Assembly (NCBI GenBank): GCA_036873135.1
Contig: JAPTYO010000005.1
Span: 15,726,166 to 15,790,165, forward strand
Length of the DNA: 64,000 nucleotides
Source of the DNA: Clarkia xantiana subsp. parviflora
Lineage: Eukaryota > Streptophyta > Magnoliopsida > Myrtales > Onagraceae
Reading direction: 5' to 3'
How positions within the stretch are numbered: the stretch's first letter is position 1; every line of letters starts with the position of its first letter. This document shows, piece by piece, positions 1-11,687 of this stretch. A model generated the notes under the pieces. That model did not search any database. It saw only the letters and a list, made by a program, of their open reading frames with translations, and was not told the origin of the DNA. Position numbers and translations under genes: made by a program.

Positions 1-825
1 CCCACCCGATCTCTCTATTGAGAGATCGGGTGGAAGGGAAAGGGAGGGGGGCTCCCAGTCAAACCTGGTTTGACTGGGAGACCCCCCTCACCCGGTCAAA
101 CTTGTTTGACCGGGCCCATTCACCCGACCCCAAGTCCTCGGGGTCGGATCCTCGACCCGACCCCGAAGGTTCCGACACCCGGTCCCTGCCCTTAGGGGTC
201 GGATTTTTCATCCGCCCCGGCACCATTTTGCGACTCCCACACTCGGTTTATTTCTGCCAACCTTCTCCGTACCCTAAGGTCTTAAATACGTGTTTAAAGG
301 ATAATTAATTGTGTTTAAAGGTTAACGATGTCATTAAGCTACCTTAATGACACCGTTGCCTATAAATACAACTCCTCCACTATTCATTTGATCATCTTGG
401 CAAGTTGCACAATTTTGCTCTGACATCTCTCTAGCTTTATCTCTCTAAAAACGATACTGACTTAGGCATCGGAGAGGGTTCATCAGGCACCACCCCCCTC
501 TGTGCCTGGTATTGCCCCTCTTGCAGGGTAGCAAGGAGAAGAGAACCAAGGAAGCAGAAGAGCATAGAGCAGTAGGACAAGCCCCAGGGGTAAGAAGTAC
601 AAGCCTCAGGAGGTCAGAAGGAGAGAAGGAAAGGAGGTCAGAAGGAGAGAAGGAAAGGAGGTCAGAAGGAGAGAAGAGAAGGACATATATCAGAACGACT
701 ACCCCAAGGGAGTATAAGGGCATGGATCAGAACGACTAGTCCTAGGAACACTGAACCCGACATTTCATTACTGGGAGATAAATTCTAGATTGACGACCCG
801 TTGACCTAGACTTTATAACCTAACA
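1..825 (+). repeat. LTR of gypsy family D, 5' end cut by window edge
   Basis: From about position 180 onward this matches the LTRs of element D (31433-32227, 40114-41013). Shared landmarks are the CCCCGACACC-N-GACTCCCA...CTCGGT stretch, the TTAATGACACCGTTGCCTATAAATAC promoter block split over 343-369 (TATAAATA at 361-368), the leader GACTTAGGCATCGGAGAGGG, and an end reading TATAACCTAACA where D has CATAACTTAACA. The first 200 bases hold palindromes of the D type but of different sequence (GTCAAACCTGGTTTGAC, CGGTCAAACTTGTTTGACCG), so this is a diverged subfamily. No primer-binding site follows the CA end; an inverted LTR fragment follows instead. Confidence 0.8.
608..680 (+). repeat. 24-bp direct repeat, three copies, inside the LTR
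   Basis: The purine-rich unit AGGAGGTCAGAAGGAGAGAA plus GGAA is present three times in tandem, the last copy partial. It lies in the U5 part of the LTR, where D's LTR has a different short GGAA repeat. It is probably replication slippage. Confidence 0.75.
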
Positions 826-1197
826 GAAATGAACCGAGTATGGGAGTCGAAAGATGGTGTCGGGGCCCTTGGGGGGAAGGAAAATCCGACCCCCAAGGGT
901 AGGGGTTGGGTGTGGCCACCAAACCCCTCCTAGGGGAGATAGGGTTGGCCAACCCTATCTCCCCTAGGGGAGATCGGGTTGGTCCACCCGATCTCCCCTA
1001 GGGGAGGTCGGGTGTGGCCACCCGACCTCACCTAGGTGAGTCTAACTTGGTCCGGACGAGTATTTCGACCTCGTCCGGACCGTTGGTGTTTCCGCGGGGT
1101 GTTCGGGTTGAAGTTTCGATTTGCAATTATTAACGGGGTGATCGAAATGAAACGATTCAGGAGTCAACGGGTTCAAATTGGGCGTATATCCATCACC
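826..1197 (-). repeat. inverted 5' half of a family-D LTR
   Basis: Read on the minus strand this starts TGATGGATATACGCCCAATT (1197 downward), exactly as D's LTR does. It continues through the CCTAGG-centred palindromic modules (four CCTAGG between about 930 and 1035) to the GGGCCCCGACACC and CTCGGT blocks at 830-900, then stops before the TATA region. It abuts the 3' end of the plus-strand LTR at 825, so two LTRs of one family lie in opposite orientation. Confidence 0.85.
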
Positions 1198-1612
1198 AGG
1201 AACGCATGCGGTGTCTCCCGTGGGGAGGGTAGTTTGTTTTGCAGAATACTCACAAACAACTCTTCAACCTCTGTATTCAGAGGCGTGAATGCATATTCTG
1301 GGCCATCAAGTGTGCTCCTGCTTGTGCTTTGTTGAAAGAATACATCTCCCTCGTCTGTGGGTGGCTTGCTCCTGTTGTGCGATTAGAGATGACACATAGG
1401 AGGCTGTGGATATGGCCTCGGGGATGTAGGAAGGGCCTGCCTGACTCCTTCTTGGTGGTGCTTGCTTAGATGCTTCCGCAGTAGCCTTCCTTTTTATTTT
1501 CTTAGACCCTCTTCTCTTGCCATCTCCGGGTTATCGGGAGGCGGAGGGTTGCTCGTCATCGTTGTCGGTAGTGTATGACTTGTTATGTTCGTATCTCGCA
1601 GATGGCACCAAA
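1198..1612 (-). pseudogene. gypsy element I: primer-binding site and gag leader, broken
   Basis: On the minus strand, TTGGTGCCATCTGCGAGA (1612-1594) resembles the Tat-type primer-binding site TTGGCGCCGTCTG seen in elements D and F here. It follows what looks like an LTR end. Downstream (lower coordinates) is a basic, serine-rich coding-like stretch with an ATG near 1530, similar in style to gag N-termini at 19050 and 17890, but every frame carries stops. The inverted family-D LTR begins at 1197 and cuts it off. The gag assignment is inference from position; the binding-site resemblance is seen directly. Confidence 0.45.
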
Positions 1613-2130
1613 TATTGGATCCCTCACTAGACGTAGTATCGTAAAGTTAATTGTGAAATGAGTGATCAAGGCTCCTATTTATAAGGAACCTTGGAATCTG
1701 ACCCGGTTTTGAACGGTCTGACGCCGGTTTAATATAAAATGTGAACCGGGCGTGGACGAGCGTAAAGTTGACGTCGGGCAGGCCGACGCATTTCGTGTAA
1801 ACATATATAGGGGTTTGCGCGTATTCGCGGTCGTAATCCGAAAGTCCGGATTTTTAGACAATCCGGACGAGCTTTTTGTCCTGAACACGCGCGCGCGTGT
1901 CCCGAACCGTTTTGAACTTGCTGGTGATTATTTTAGAACCGTTGGTGGGTTTGACGTGTAAACGAGGTCCGAATAATATAAAACGAACAGGAATCAAACG
2001 TATACCTATCATTCCCTATTCGAATTTCATCGTGTCCTTGTTTGATCGTGGCTCAAATACCAGCTTTCCTCCGTTAAAAAATAGAAACCGAACTACTAGA
2101 AGACGCACATTCGACCGCAATTAAGATATT
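1613..2130 (-). repeat. probable LTR of gypsy element I
   Basis: This lies immediately upstream (minus strand) of the primer-binding site. The minus strand carries CCTTATAAATAGGAGCC, with the TATA box at 1683-1676, about 65 bases before the end GGATCCAATA. F's LTR ends comparably with GTGATCCAACA. The far boundary is not defined because no second copy exists in the window; 2130 is where the base composition changes to that of the host gene's flank. Confidence 0.45.
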
Positions 2131-2570
2131 TGGGAAAAAGGAATTGTAGGAGCTTTCGACCGTAGAAATTGAACAGAAAAATGGGTCGTGGAGAAGATAA
2201 AGATTTGGAAAATGGATTGATAAATATGAAATCAATATTATGTCACTGATAGCAGCTATTCTTCTAACTCCCCGGATTTGCTTGCTGCTGCTATGTTACA
2301 AATCAAAATTGTGCTGTAAAAAGAGGGCAACTCTTATTATACATACATACATCCATCCCCCAACTATAACAACTTTACTCGTGGCTATCATCAATTGATT
2401 TGATTAGACATAATAATACACAATCTAATCCCTCTCTAACTCATCTTTAATCCCCACATCTCTCCCAAGTCCCAACTACAATCTGCAAAAATTCTGCACA
2501 AACTCTATTACCACAGTGCATCCCAATAGCAGCAGCTTTCAAATACCAAGGATCGAGGTCACTTTTTCGA
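2131..2570. other. 3' flank / 3' UTR of the host gene
   Basis: AT-rich sequence just downstream (minus strand) of the TAA stop at 2573-2571. It should contain the 3' UTR and polyadenylation site, but I could not single out one clear signal. No coding potential. Confidence 0.5.
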
Positions 2571-5500
2571 TTAGTAGGGGAACACATATGGCAGAGCATA
2601 AATATCAGCTGACTCAATGTGAATACATTCTCCCCAAACCTCTGGGATCCCCTCGTACACAAACAATCTTCCTCCATTGGACCTCTTCTTGTTACTGCTG
2701 CTAAACAGCCATTCTTGGTCATTATCTAAATCTGGCAGCTCATCCAACTTTGGCACTTTCAATATCTCACCAAGAAACTTTGAATCTGGATGCGGCGGCG
2801 GCGCCGGTTTCACTGATGAAGATGCTTGTGCAGCAGGTGACGGAGGGTGGTGCAATGGGGATGCATGAGCACCTCCCTTGATACCATTTATTTTGTTTTC
2901 CTCTTTATTTACCTTGACATTATTGATGAGCTCTGGCCGAGAGGAAATTTGATGGCTTTCCATTCCATTCTTCACGGGAGGCTGGGCTTGTTTCTGCAAC
3001 TTGTTGGCCCTAACTTCATCCCCTGTAAAATGTCAGATCAATATCAATGCTGACAAATAACGGTAACATAAATATATGCAACTGAATTTGCTCAAAACAA
3101 TAACTAAAACGTAAGGACTGCTGATCTACTTCTCTTAAAATTAGATATACAAACGCATACCATCATCTCAGTTAAATGTAGTGTAAGTTCAACAATGCAA
3201 AAATATGCTGTTCATTTTATTCAAAAAACATCTATATCGGTTTTAAGACTTGCAGAAATATATCATGTAGAGATCACCTCGGCTGTGCCACAAAAACCAC
3301 AAAGTGAAAGAAATATTACTCAACCATTGATTTAAAGAGCTCACCAAGCAGAAACCCATTTGTTTCAGCCTTTCTCTTCTTAAGATTCCCTTCCGCAGCT
3401 ACAGTTCTGTTAGGTTCCTTCAATGGCTGTAGGCTATTTAAATTAGGGCTACCAAGCATACCATTCTTATTGCCTGCTTTCGACTTTTCTTGATCACTGT
3501 GTTTCTGCTCACTCTTTACCTTTGATTTTTCCTCTTTTTTCCTCGATTCTTTCACCTTAACTTTGCTCTTATTATCTATATAATGGTCCTTTAACTTATC
3601 TCCTTGCTTACCATCTCCTTCCCTTCCTGTCGTAATTTCCTGCCATTCCATCTCTATAGTATTTACTTCGGAAGGTTTTGCAATCTCCTGGAGTTTCATT
3701 CGATCAGGGGCTTCCGCGAAACTTTGGACCTTCACAGTTCCATTTAGTCCAGTTTTCTCCTTAATCACATGTTCATTCATCTTTTTCTCATTATTATGCC
3801 TCCTATCCTTTGTCCTTTCTTTACCACCTTCCAGCCCAGCACCAGCAGTCTTGCCTAATAGCTGGCCCTTCACATCATTCTTTTTCAAGTCTAGAATAGC
3901 AGACGCTTGTTCGGTCCCAGAGCACTGGTCATTGTTCAGCCTCTTGGCCAACTCTTGTATGCATTTAGCATCACTCACCCTAGAAGACACATGATTGGCA
4001 GAAACAACCCTCTCACCATTCTGACCACCAAGTGTGACAGATCTCTTACTGTCTGCAATGCTGTTTCTAATTTTATCTTTATCTTTTTGAGTGAATTTCT
4101 CTCCAGCTTGCAAAGCAGGAGCCCCTTTGTGGTCCAAAAGTTTCTCCTGGTTGATATGTCCAACCTGAACGGGTTGGTTTTTGACATTTGAGGTGCTACT
4201 TCTATCCCTTTCTCTCTCCTTGTCCTTTAATTCGTCCTTCTTGTCCCTGTGTTTGTCCTTCTTCTCTTTCTTGTCACGATGTTTTTCATCACCGCGATCT
4301 TTTGCCTTCTTCTCTTTACCCTCTCGCTTCTCTTTGTCTCGCTTCTCCTTCTTATGCTTCTTTTCTCTGTACTTATCCTGCCAAGTATAGAAAATCAGGT
4401 CAAATTTAGAGAACGGTGCTTCTTGCAACCCAGCTAAAAAGCCAGTCCCCTCAGACTCACGAGTCACGACCACAACATAATGCAATAGTTTCAAGAATAC
4501 TATCATGAGCAATAACAGGATCATCTGACTATGCTATATCACTAAGAGGCATCTTCATTGCAAGTCTCTATCTAAGAAGTAAGCAAGATATCCTATCTAA
4601 ACAGTATCATGAGTAGCAGCTCATCACAAATTTATCCAAAACCTCCTAGATGCCTTACGTATTGATAAACAGAAGGTAGGCACTCAGGGATTTGCAATGA
4701 CCTACTTTTCAAGTCAATAAATTTTCACTAAGACTTCTCCAAACGCACTCATGTACTTGCAATAAGTCCAAAGCATGTTATATATATATATCCCTTCAAA
4801 TATCAAACCATTGAAGATATGGATGCACTAAAAGGCCTCATGCTTTCAACTTTCTCATAATATGACAGGATGTCCAGAACATAAGGCAGATGAGTCATTC
4901 TCTAACAGTTTCCTAATTCAATCTCTTACTGTCAAACTACACATTAAGATTTTTCAATACGTCCATACATGTTATATTTTGCAACTTCAATTTTCTTTTG
5001 CACAATCAAGTAATAATCTGCAAATCTGTAAACCACTCAGTTCCTATCCAAATGTCACCATTATATTTCCATCCAAAATGCAAAGACTAATTTCTCACCA
5101 ATTTTTTCCATCATAATTATTTTCAAGAATTTTACATTCTAAAGCTATCTTGCCAATGTAACCTGCAGATAAAGCTTGGACCTCTTCATGATGCAAAAAT
5201 TAAGTGGACCGTACAAGATAGATTTCACTATTTTATATCATCTTTCAAACTGCTTCCTTAATAGTTCGTTGATATTGCAAAAGTTACAAGAATATACTAG
5301 TCTCACTTACTCCTGGAATATCCCTTTTAGTCAAAACTTTCAAAACAAAGATCTGTTACCTTTTTATTCTCCAGAAACTTCGACTCAATTAGTAGGAGAC
5401 GAAATCTAATTCTAGAGTCCCACAGAAGCATGTGAACAGGGACACACAAGCTAAACCAATTTGATCAAATGGAAGTAGTTTCTTAGTCTATTATTGAAGG

Positions 5501-7143
5501 GGCCTTTTTTTTTCAATCAAGAGCAGTAAACATTTTTTCAGAGTTCATTTTTGTTCAAAGCAGTTTCTCTGTTATTTGTTATTTATTTTATTTTCAGCTA
5601 TCCTTAGTTGCTGAATTCAACCCAGTTAGTGGCGCTGCTAGCTTTCTCCATTCTGTAGTTTTTCTAGTCTCCCTTCCTCTTTCTAATTTCTGTCATCACG
5701 TATGCCCCTATATATAAATAGAAGTTGACTGTTTTTTTAATAGAAGAGAACAGAAGCTAGTTACAAATTAATAGGACATTTATCTTGCGACACAGTAGCT
5801 AAAAATTAACAAGACTCTCACAGGCAACAAGAAGCAGAGAAGAAAAGCAACTACAAGTACTTAGGAAGTTGAAACTAGCAAATGAGCCCGTATAAATAAA
5901 TATAAGAAAATAGCCTGAAGAAAATTATGAACATTCAGCATATCCGCCAGCCAGGCCCTCTAAAAAGCAAAAGGATTTCCTTATACTCAATGCTAAACCA
6001 GCCTTTAGAACTAAGACAACTAGTTGCCTGCATACAGAAGTAAGATTTTTTACAAGCAAGGGGAGACTTTATGACAATAAACTACAATCCTGTAGCAAAC
6101 TCATGCATTTGCTATTTTATAAACATCTAGCCCAGTATTTCATCATCATTATAAAATATGAAACAGCATAACTAGACTAGATTCCTTAAAAATTTGACTA
6201 GCCAATATTTCAGCAGAACTAACCACTTTAAGGAAACAATGTGTTGTAAAGGCAGTAACTAAATAATTCTTAATCTTGTCCACCCAAATAAGTACTTAAT
6301 TGTTAACCATAAAACCGTTGGAAGTATCAGCAGAAATCAGCGATCGAAACATGCTACAACTACAAAACCTAGTCCCAACAGTGTGTAAATTGCTTTTAGA
6401 TATAGGTTATATGAAAGTTGGCCCAAAGCTAGTCAATCTATATGCTGGGACAAGATCACGGAAGGAGCAATCAGAAGAAGAGTCAACTTCTTTGTTCTGT
6501 TGATACATAACAGCACCAAGAAAGTTCAATTGTATGCAAACTTTACAAAAAGGAGATGCTTAAGAATATAAGACTATGTGCTATTCTTAGCATGCCTATA
6601 ACATTAGAATCAAACAATAAGCCTCATTACAATCATAATCCAGTCAACTGAAAAGCTGATCAATCTAATCCAGTAGTTCAAGATACAAGCAACAAAGATT
6701 TTCGTAACAATCTAAAGCCCTAACATCAAAGAAGGTACTACAAATGGCAAGTATTAATTTAATTATACGGTTTATACCAAATCCCATAATATTTCATGAT
6801 GATGAAAGATCTATACCTATCTAAGTACCACCTAGTAAATTAACCGAACCAATGCATGGTCTAAAGACAACCTCACAGCTGTCCAGTCCAACATTTTTAA
6901 CCATAGAAGTAAGATGCTTTAAACAGTCTCAGTCGACAGATAACAAATTCCATCCATCTTATCAGCAATACCAGCATCAAAGAGATTGATAGAAGAAAGT
7001 AACCATGTGATTATTTTGCATCTGAATGGACTAGTGTAGCCAAGTAAAAGAAAAGCCTGATTAACCTGTTTTAACACCTCCACATTGTTTGCTTGAACTT
7101 TCCTTTCATATCCTGGTGGTGGGAATGGAAAACAGCGCGACAT
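2571..7143 (-). CDS. plant lysine-rich 'myb-like protein X'-type protein, three coding exons
   Basis: Coding exons on the minus strand are 7143-7066, 4377-3345 and 3022-2571, total 1563 nt (520 aa plus stop). Junctions are canonical: CAG|GTTAAT at 7065 into GGCAG|GAT at 4378 (phase 0), and CTTG|GTGAGC at 3344 into TTTTACAG|GG at 3023 (phase 1). The frame stays open throughout. The N-terminus is SRCFPFPPPGYE, followed by about 60 residues of K/E/R/D-rich repeats (KKHKKEKRDKEK style). A long polar, lysine-rich, probably disordered middle follows. The compact C-terminus has a proline-rich linker, DNDQEWLFSS, then PEVWGECIHIESADIYALPY. From memory, this N-terminus and the IESAD-x-YALPY ending mark a conserved plant family usually labelled myb-like protein X or glutamic-acid-rich protein, of unknown role; basic tracts suggest nuclear location (inference). 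It contains no Myb domain. It is the only convincing host gene here. Confidence 0.85.
3023..3344 (-). other. intron 2 of the host gene
   Basis: A 322-bp AT-rich intron with donor G|GTGAGC and acceptor TTTTACAG. Splicing in phase 1 joins the frame L-G to G-D-E-V without a break. Confidence 0.8.
4378..7065 (-). other. large intron 1 of the host gene
   Basis: A 2,688-bp AT-rich intron with donor CAG|GTTAAT and a CTATACTTGGCAG acceptor. It contains many short poly-T and TA-rich stretches but no coding segment or full transposon that I recognise. It separates the 26-residue N-terminal exon from the lysine-rich exon. Confidence 0.75.
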
Positions 7144-8030
7144 TGAAGAGCACTGGAAATAGAATCTCTAAGGGGGAACTTTTGGAGTTCTTTTCCCTCA
7201 GGGTTGTCCAACAGAAGTACGAACCACAAAACAAGTTCTTGTACATGCACCATGTACCAGCAATCAGTTACAGCTCCAAAATGCCTCCATGAAACTCTCA
7301 GTCAACTAGACAGGCCAAACTATCAACCCAGCAGACAAAACTTGAACAAATTTACCAATAATTCAGTCAAAACTACTGTTCACGGTTCACCAGCTCAGAA
7401 ACTCTACTGCAGCTACTTTATTCTAAGTCCTCTGATCCTGGAAAACTCGAGCACAAGTCCAGTCGTACTGAATTATGCGGATATGAGTGGTTTGTTGAAG
7501 AATGAGAGGTGCCCACAACATTCCAATTTCCAATGCCTCTTCTTGACCCAGTTCACAACCATCACCGCTTCCTAGTCAGAGATCCTCAGATCATTAAGGG
7601 CTAGGGACCTAGTACGACCATGGAAAGCCAAACACCCAGTTGCATAGGGCTGCATTCTGCCAACTGTCAACTGACATTCTACGCGAAGTAGCGTCTTCCA
7701 CGCTCTGTAACCCCCTAACCAGAATAGAAATTTTGAATTCCAAAACAAAAATTCAAGAGCTGCAAAGCTCTAAACAGCCATTCAATGAATTGATGGCAGG
7801 TGTCCCCGCCAAATCAGTGGCGATTGGCCAACCCTAGTACGGCGAATACAAAATTGAGGAAGTTTTGAGTTGGATCCGCAGAGACCTAGAAAGAAATCAA
7901 GCAGAAGAAGTTGCTGAGAAATTCGGAAGTCGGACCTAGGGTTTGACGGAAGAAGAGAGAGTTGGATGGTTTTTCCTCTTTTGCTGATGAAGGGTTAGTG
8001 CAGTAGAGGGTAGATACTGCAGTCGTCTAA
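7144..8030 (-). other. 5' leader of the host gene, probably with a UTR intron
   Basis: Twelve bases upstream of the ATG (minus strand) is TTCTATTTCCAG|TGCTC, a good acceptor at 7153, implying an intron in the 5' UTR. Farther up, 8000-7850 is a typical plant leader: CT-rich, with AACTCTCTCTTCTTCCG and AAACCCTAGG. I could not fix the donor of this intron. Open frames here are short and look fortuitous. Confidence 0.55.
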
Positions 8031-8032
8031 AT

Positions 8033-8048
8033 AGTATATATATATATA
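8033..8048 (-). promoter_or_regulatory. candidate TATA box of the host gene
   Basis: CTATATATATATATAC on the minus strand lies 30-50 bases before the CT-rich leader. An alternative is that transcription starts higher, around 8340, where a second CT-rich leader-like stretch (CTCTCTCTTCTCTCTTGCCG) occurs. Undecided. Confidence 0.4.
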
Positions 8049-8780
8049 GATCAGAAAATGAGCTCTACTGAAAGCGGAAAGGGGGAATTCACCGAAAAGC
8101 AATCACAAGATCAGCTTAAAGAAGTGGGGACATCGTGGAATGCTGCATATACACAAAATCTTTCACCGTAAATTCCTTATTCCATGAAGATGATAAAGAG
8201 GATGGTGATAATGGCGACGGTGTAAAAGAGTACAAGGTTTCGTTTCTCTGTTTTCTCCTTTTCTTTATCTTTCCAGAAGCTCTGCTCTTCTCTTCTGTGT
8301 AAAATTGAACTACGGAGACGGCAAGAGAGAAGAGAGAGAGATGTGTTGATTTGGTTGTTCTTCTCAGTGTTTTTTTTTTTTAATCTTCCTCTACGCCAGC
8401 CAGGAATGCTGCTGCTATGTGCATCAAGTAGCCTGGACTCTGGATGGATGGAGGCATCTAAGGGCAAACTCGGAAAATCACTCGCTGGTGTAGATTATGG
8501 AATTTGCAACATCCATCTCTATATTTGGATTGGATCTAAACTCAAGTACCAAACTACGTCCATCGTCTTTGAAAATGTTGTCTAATCTAATACGCTACGT
8601 AAATTTATTTATTTTTTTTTTAAATATTTTTATACTTCTTATGTAACTTTTATTTTTTATTTTTTCATTTCAAGTGATCATGGAGACATTTTGAATTTTT
8701 TTTTTTCATGTTTTATAAATTCTTTTAAACATTATTTTTCTTTGGCAAAAAAAAAAAACATTATTTTTCTTATTTTCAAA
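8049..8780. other. upstream intergenic region of the host gene
   Basis: 8049-8340 may belong to a longer 5' leader. 8590-8780 is almost pure A/T with long T and A runs. No recognisable gene. It ends where homology to the second copy of element A begins. Confidence 0.5.
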
Positions 8781-9514
8781 TGTATTATCTTTTTACATAT
8801 TTATTTTGATATGTAGTATTGAGGTGACTTGTGACTTATTTGATTATTAGTGCATCAATAGATTTTATCCACATCGTAAACATATTTATCAGAGATGATG
8901 CATATATACATGACTGGATCTCATTAAGGCTCGATATGGTCGCGTCGTTGATCCCGAACATAATAAGAAGTTAAGACCTTTATTTTTTCACAGGCTAGTC
9001 TTCCCGTTCGGACTAGTTCGGTGTTTAAAACACCGGACTAGTCCGGTGTTATGGCAACGGACTAGTCGGGTGTCATTGACAACGGACCAGTCCGGCGTCA
9101 TGGGGCCGACGCGTCCGGCTCCGAGTCCTTGGGTGACCGACACCCGGGTCACGCCTATTTACGAAACTACCCTTTTTACACGGGTCCCACCTGTAAATGT
9201 GGGCCTCTCCGGTGCCCAATTCTCAAACTCTATAAATAGGGGAACATATTCTTCATTTACAACTTGATATCTCATTCTTCATGCTTGAGCTATGTCTTCT
9301 CACTACTTTCTCTCTCTAGAATTCGACTCTGACTTAAGTATCGGAGAGGGTTCGCCACAGATACCCCCTTCTCTGACGCAATCCTTCGTGCAGGTAATCA
9401 AGGCAAGAAGAACAACTGACAGTGACACTGCGAGGAAGGGTAACACGAAGAGGATTGAAACACGACTCGACGCAAGGTCGCCTAGTCCAGAACCCCGACA
9501 AGGTTCTCCCATCA
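8781..9514 (+). repeat. LTR of gypsy A, copy A1
   Basis: It matches 17026-17758 almost throughout, starting at TGTATTATCTTTTTACATAT and ending CCCATCA just before a primer-binding site TTGGCGTCGTACTGTG (9515). The TATA box TATAAATA is at 9231-9238 and the leader reads GACTTAAGTATCGGAGAGGG. A cluster of GGACTAGTCCGGTGT-like palindromic units lies at 8997-9110; A1 has one extra 24-bp unit relative to A2. The true 5' boundary may lie a little higher, because in A2 the comparison is cut off by copia E. Confidence 0.75.
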
Positions 9515-11579
9515 TTGGCGTCGTACTGTGTGATCGAACTAGAAGCCTGGAAATTACGAGATCTATGACAGCTAGTGGACATTCAGTGAGTCTCGAACCT
9601 GCCTCCCGAGAGTTCGAAACCGCCTTTACATCCCAATACCCAAGCCCCAAGGATGACAAGACCAATGGAGGTACCACCAATTCCCGTCCATCAGGAGATA
9701 CCAGCCGTGTCTGCACCTCAAGAGGTACCACCGGCAGCAGCCCCTCAGGAAGCATCTCTAAATGCATCTACGCCTACGGTGCGAAAGCACCCGAGCACGG
9801 ACGTCGAGGTAAGTGCTTAGGCAAAATCCTGAAGAACTCAGAACAGAGATCAATCTTAAAGACTCCCCCATGGCATGCCCCCGCGGGAGCAGCCATATGG
9901 AATGCATTCATATGAAATGCCAATGTTCAACCGACATACTTACGCGACGTTTGGACGTCCGATGTTCTCACACGATGCCCCACCAGTAACGGAGGGATTC
10001 ATGTCGGCCATTGATGACCTAATGGCATACCGCAACGCTATGAGAGCGAGAGGTTATGGACCACCCCCGGTCGGCACGAATTATCAAATCCCCCCCCCCC
10101 CCCCCCCCCCCCAAGAGAAGGTGCAAGAATAGCACGATCTGAACGATTTCATCCACATAGGCAGGAGCCTATCCCAGAAGTAACAAGGCAGTCATCAATG
10201 CATCATAATGCAAGGCATGTTCCGACCCATATACCAACATCCCAACCATGGAGGCAGCAGCTACCACCCCCGTATGATTCTCACCATGCGCAAAGTCCGT
10301 ACTACCAACCCTACCATGCCGAGTACAGACCAATGAATTAGAATACATATGTCGACCCTCCAAGGGTACCCATTACAATATAAGAGATTGAAGAATTGGT
10401 AACAAGAAATATGAAAGAATCAAAAGGTAATTCCCTACACAATGACAAGTCATCACATCCCTTCGTTCAGGAACTGGTCGACCTGCGTTTCCCAGAAGGA
10501 GTGTCGTCGGGTAAGATTGATAAATACAATGGAAAGGGTGAACCAATGTAGCATGTGCAGCAGCGCGAAGCATCATTGATGCGACGCACCATCGATGAGA
10601 GGCTATTAACTTTAACATTCCCCACAACACTAACAAGGGCAGCTTCACATTGGTTCTTCGGTCTCCCGAAGGCATCAATAAGCTCTTGGGCACAGTTAAA
10701 GACAAAATTAATTCAAATTTACTTGGGAGAGAGACAACTCCCAAAAGGCTCGAATGATATCGATGACGTCCGTCAGGAGAATGACGAGACCCTGGCGAGT
10801 TATTGCACTCGCTTCAACCAAAACTTGGCAGAGATAGATACGGAAATGTCAGAAGGAGAGATTATACGTGCCTTCATTAGGAACCTAGGACGCTGGGGAG
10901 CATCCTTAGCTGACAGTATGACCCTCGACATGGTCAATACGGTAGAAGAGCTAGCAGCAAGAGTCAAGTCACACATTGACCTTGAAAGAACGAGAGCTAT
11001 AAGGCGTGCAAATATAGTGGCCACTACAAACAAGGTCGAGGGGAACAAAACCAACAAAGAGAGGCAACAACAAGGGCAACCCAATAGAAGAACCAAGGAA
11101 TGGATGCCACCCCCGAAGGCTAGAAATTTCAATGAGCACAAAAGGCCAGACAGCGTCAACGCTATCAAATACGTTCCTCTGAATGCACCCCTAATCGTCA
11201 TCTTTCAAGAGATGAAGGAGACAGGAATGTGGACATCGGTCGTGAAGAAACCAGATTTCCAAATGGCGCCAGATGGCGACAAGTATTGTTCTTTCCATGA
11301 AACCCGAGGGCATCATACGAATTTCTGCACTACCCTAAGGGAAAAGACTGACAAAGAAATCCAGCAAGGACGCCTCACGCACTATGTCAGTACTAGAAGA
11401 AAGAGAGAAGCGGACGCCGCCTCCAAAGCCACTAACGAATGACAAAGGTAAAGCAAAGGTGGACGATTTCGCTCCCCCCACCTAAGAAGGGCACCATAAA
11501 TGTCATCCATGTAGGCATAGGTGCAGGAGGACAATCGTCAAATGCAAGAGAGGTGTATGTTGCGCAACCTCAAAATATG
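9515..11579 (+). pseudogene. gypsy A1 primer-binding site and broken gag
   Basis: After the primer-binding site comes a Tat-type gag: a proline-rich N-terminus (9875-10132), a helical capsid region of the retrotransposon gag type (10555-11130, with HWFFGLPKASISSWAQLK and ETLASYCTRFNQNLAEID), a lysine/glutamine linker, and a CxxH...HHxxxC motif (KYCSFHETRGHHTNFC). Breaks: a frame change at a C23 run (10090-10112), GAATAG where A2 has GAATGG (W), AATTAG where A2 has AATCAG (Q), and two stops that A2 also has (AATATAAGAG; CCAATGTAGCATG, written CAATGTAGCATG in A2). It ends abruptly at CAAAATATG where copia E begins; protease and everything after it are missing. Confidence 0.85.
10090..10112 (+). 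repeat. C23 homopolymer in gag of A1
   Basis: Twenty-three consecutive C between CAAAT and AAGAG. In A2 the same site carried about seven C before element B inserted into it. It lies in a proline-coding stretch and changes the reading frame. Confidence 0.9.
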
Positions 11580-11687
11580 ATTTAATAGTTCGTACTTATT
11601 ATACTTCACCATCATAATTGTTATTATTATCAATTATATTTTTAATTTAATGTTGTATACTAATTTTTTTTTTTTTCTTTAAGAATC

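Noticed and set aside
2041..2066. Minus-strand TGGTATTTGAGCCACGATC resembling a primer-binding site
   Set aside because: Differs from TGGTATCAGAGCC at the core and has no LTR end or partner beside it. Not enough to call another element.
4181..4437. Plus-strand ORFs rich in S, F and L
   Set aside because: They are the complement of the lysine-rich exon of the host gene on the minus strand.
8177..8467. 96-codon minus-strand ORF with a hydrophobic end
   Set aside because: It spans a CT-rich leader-like region and poly-T, has no homology that I recognise, and overlaps the probable promoter or 5' leader.
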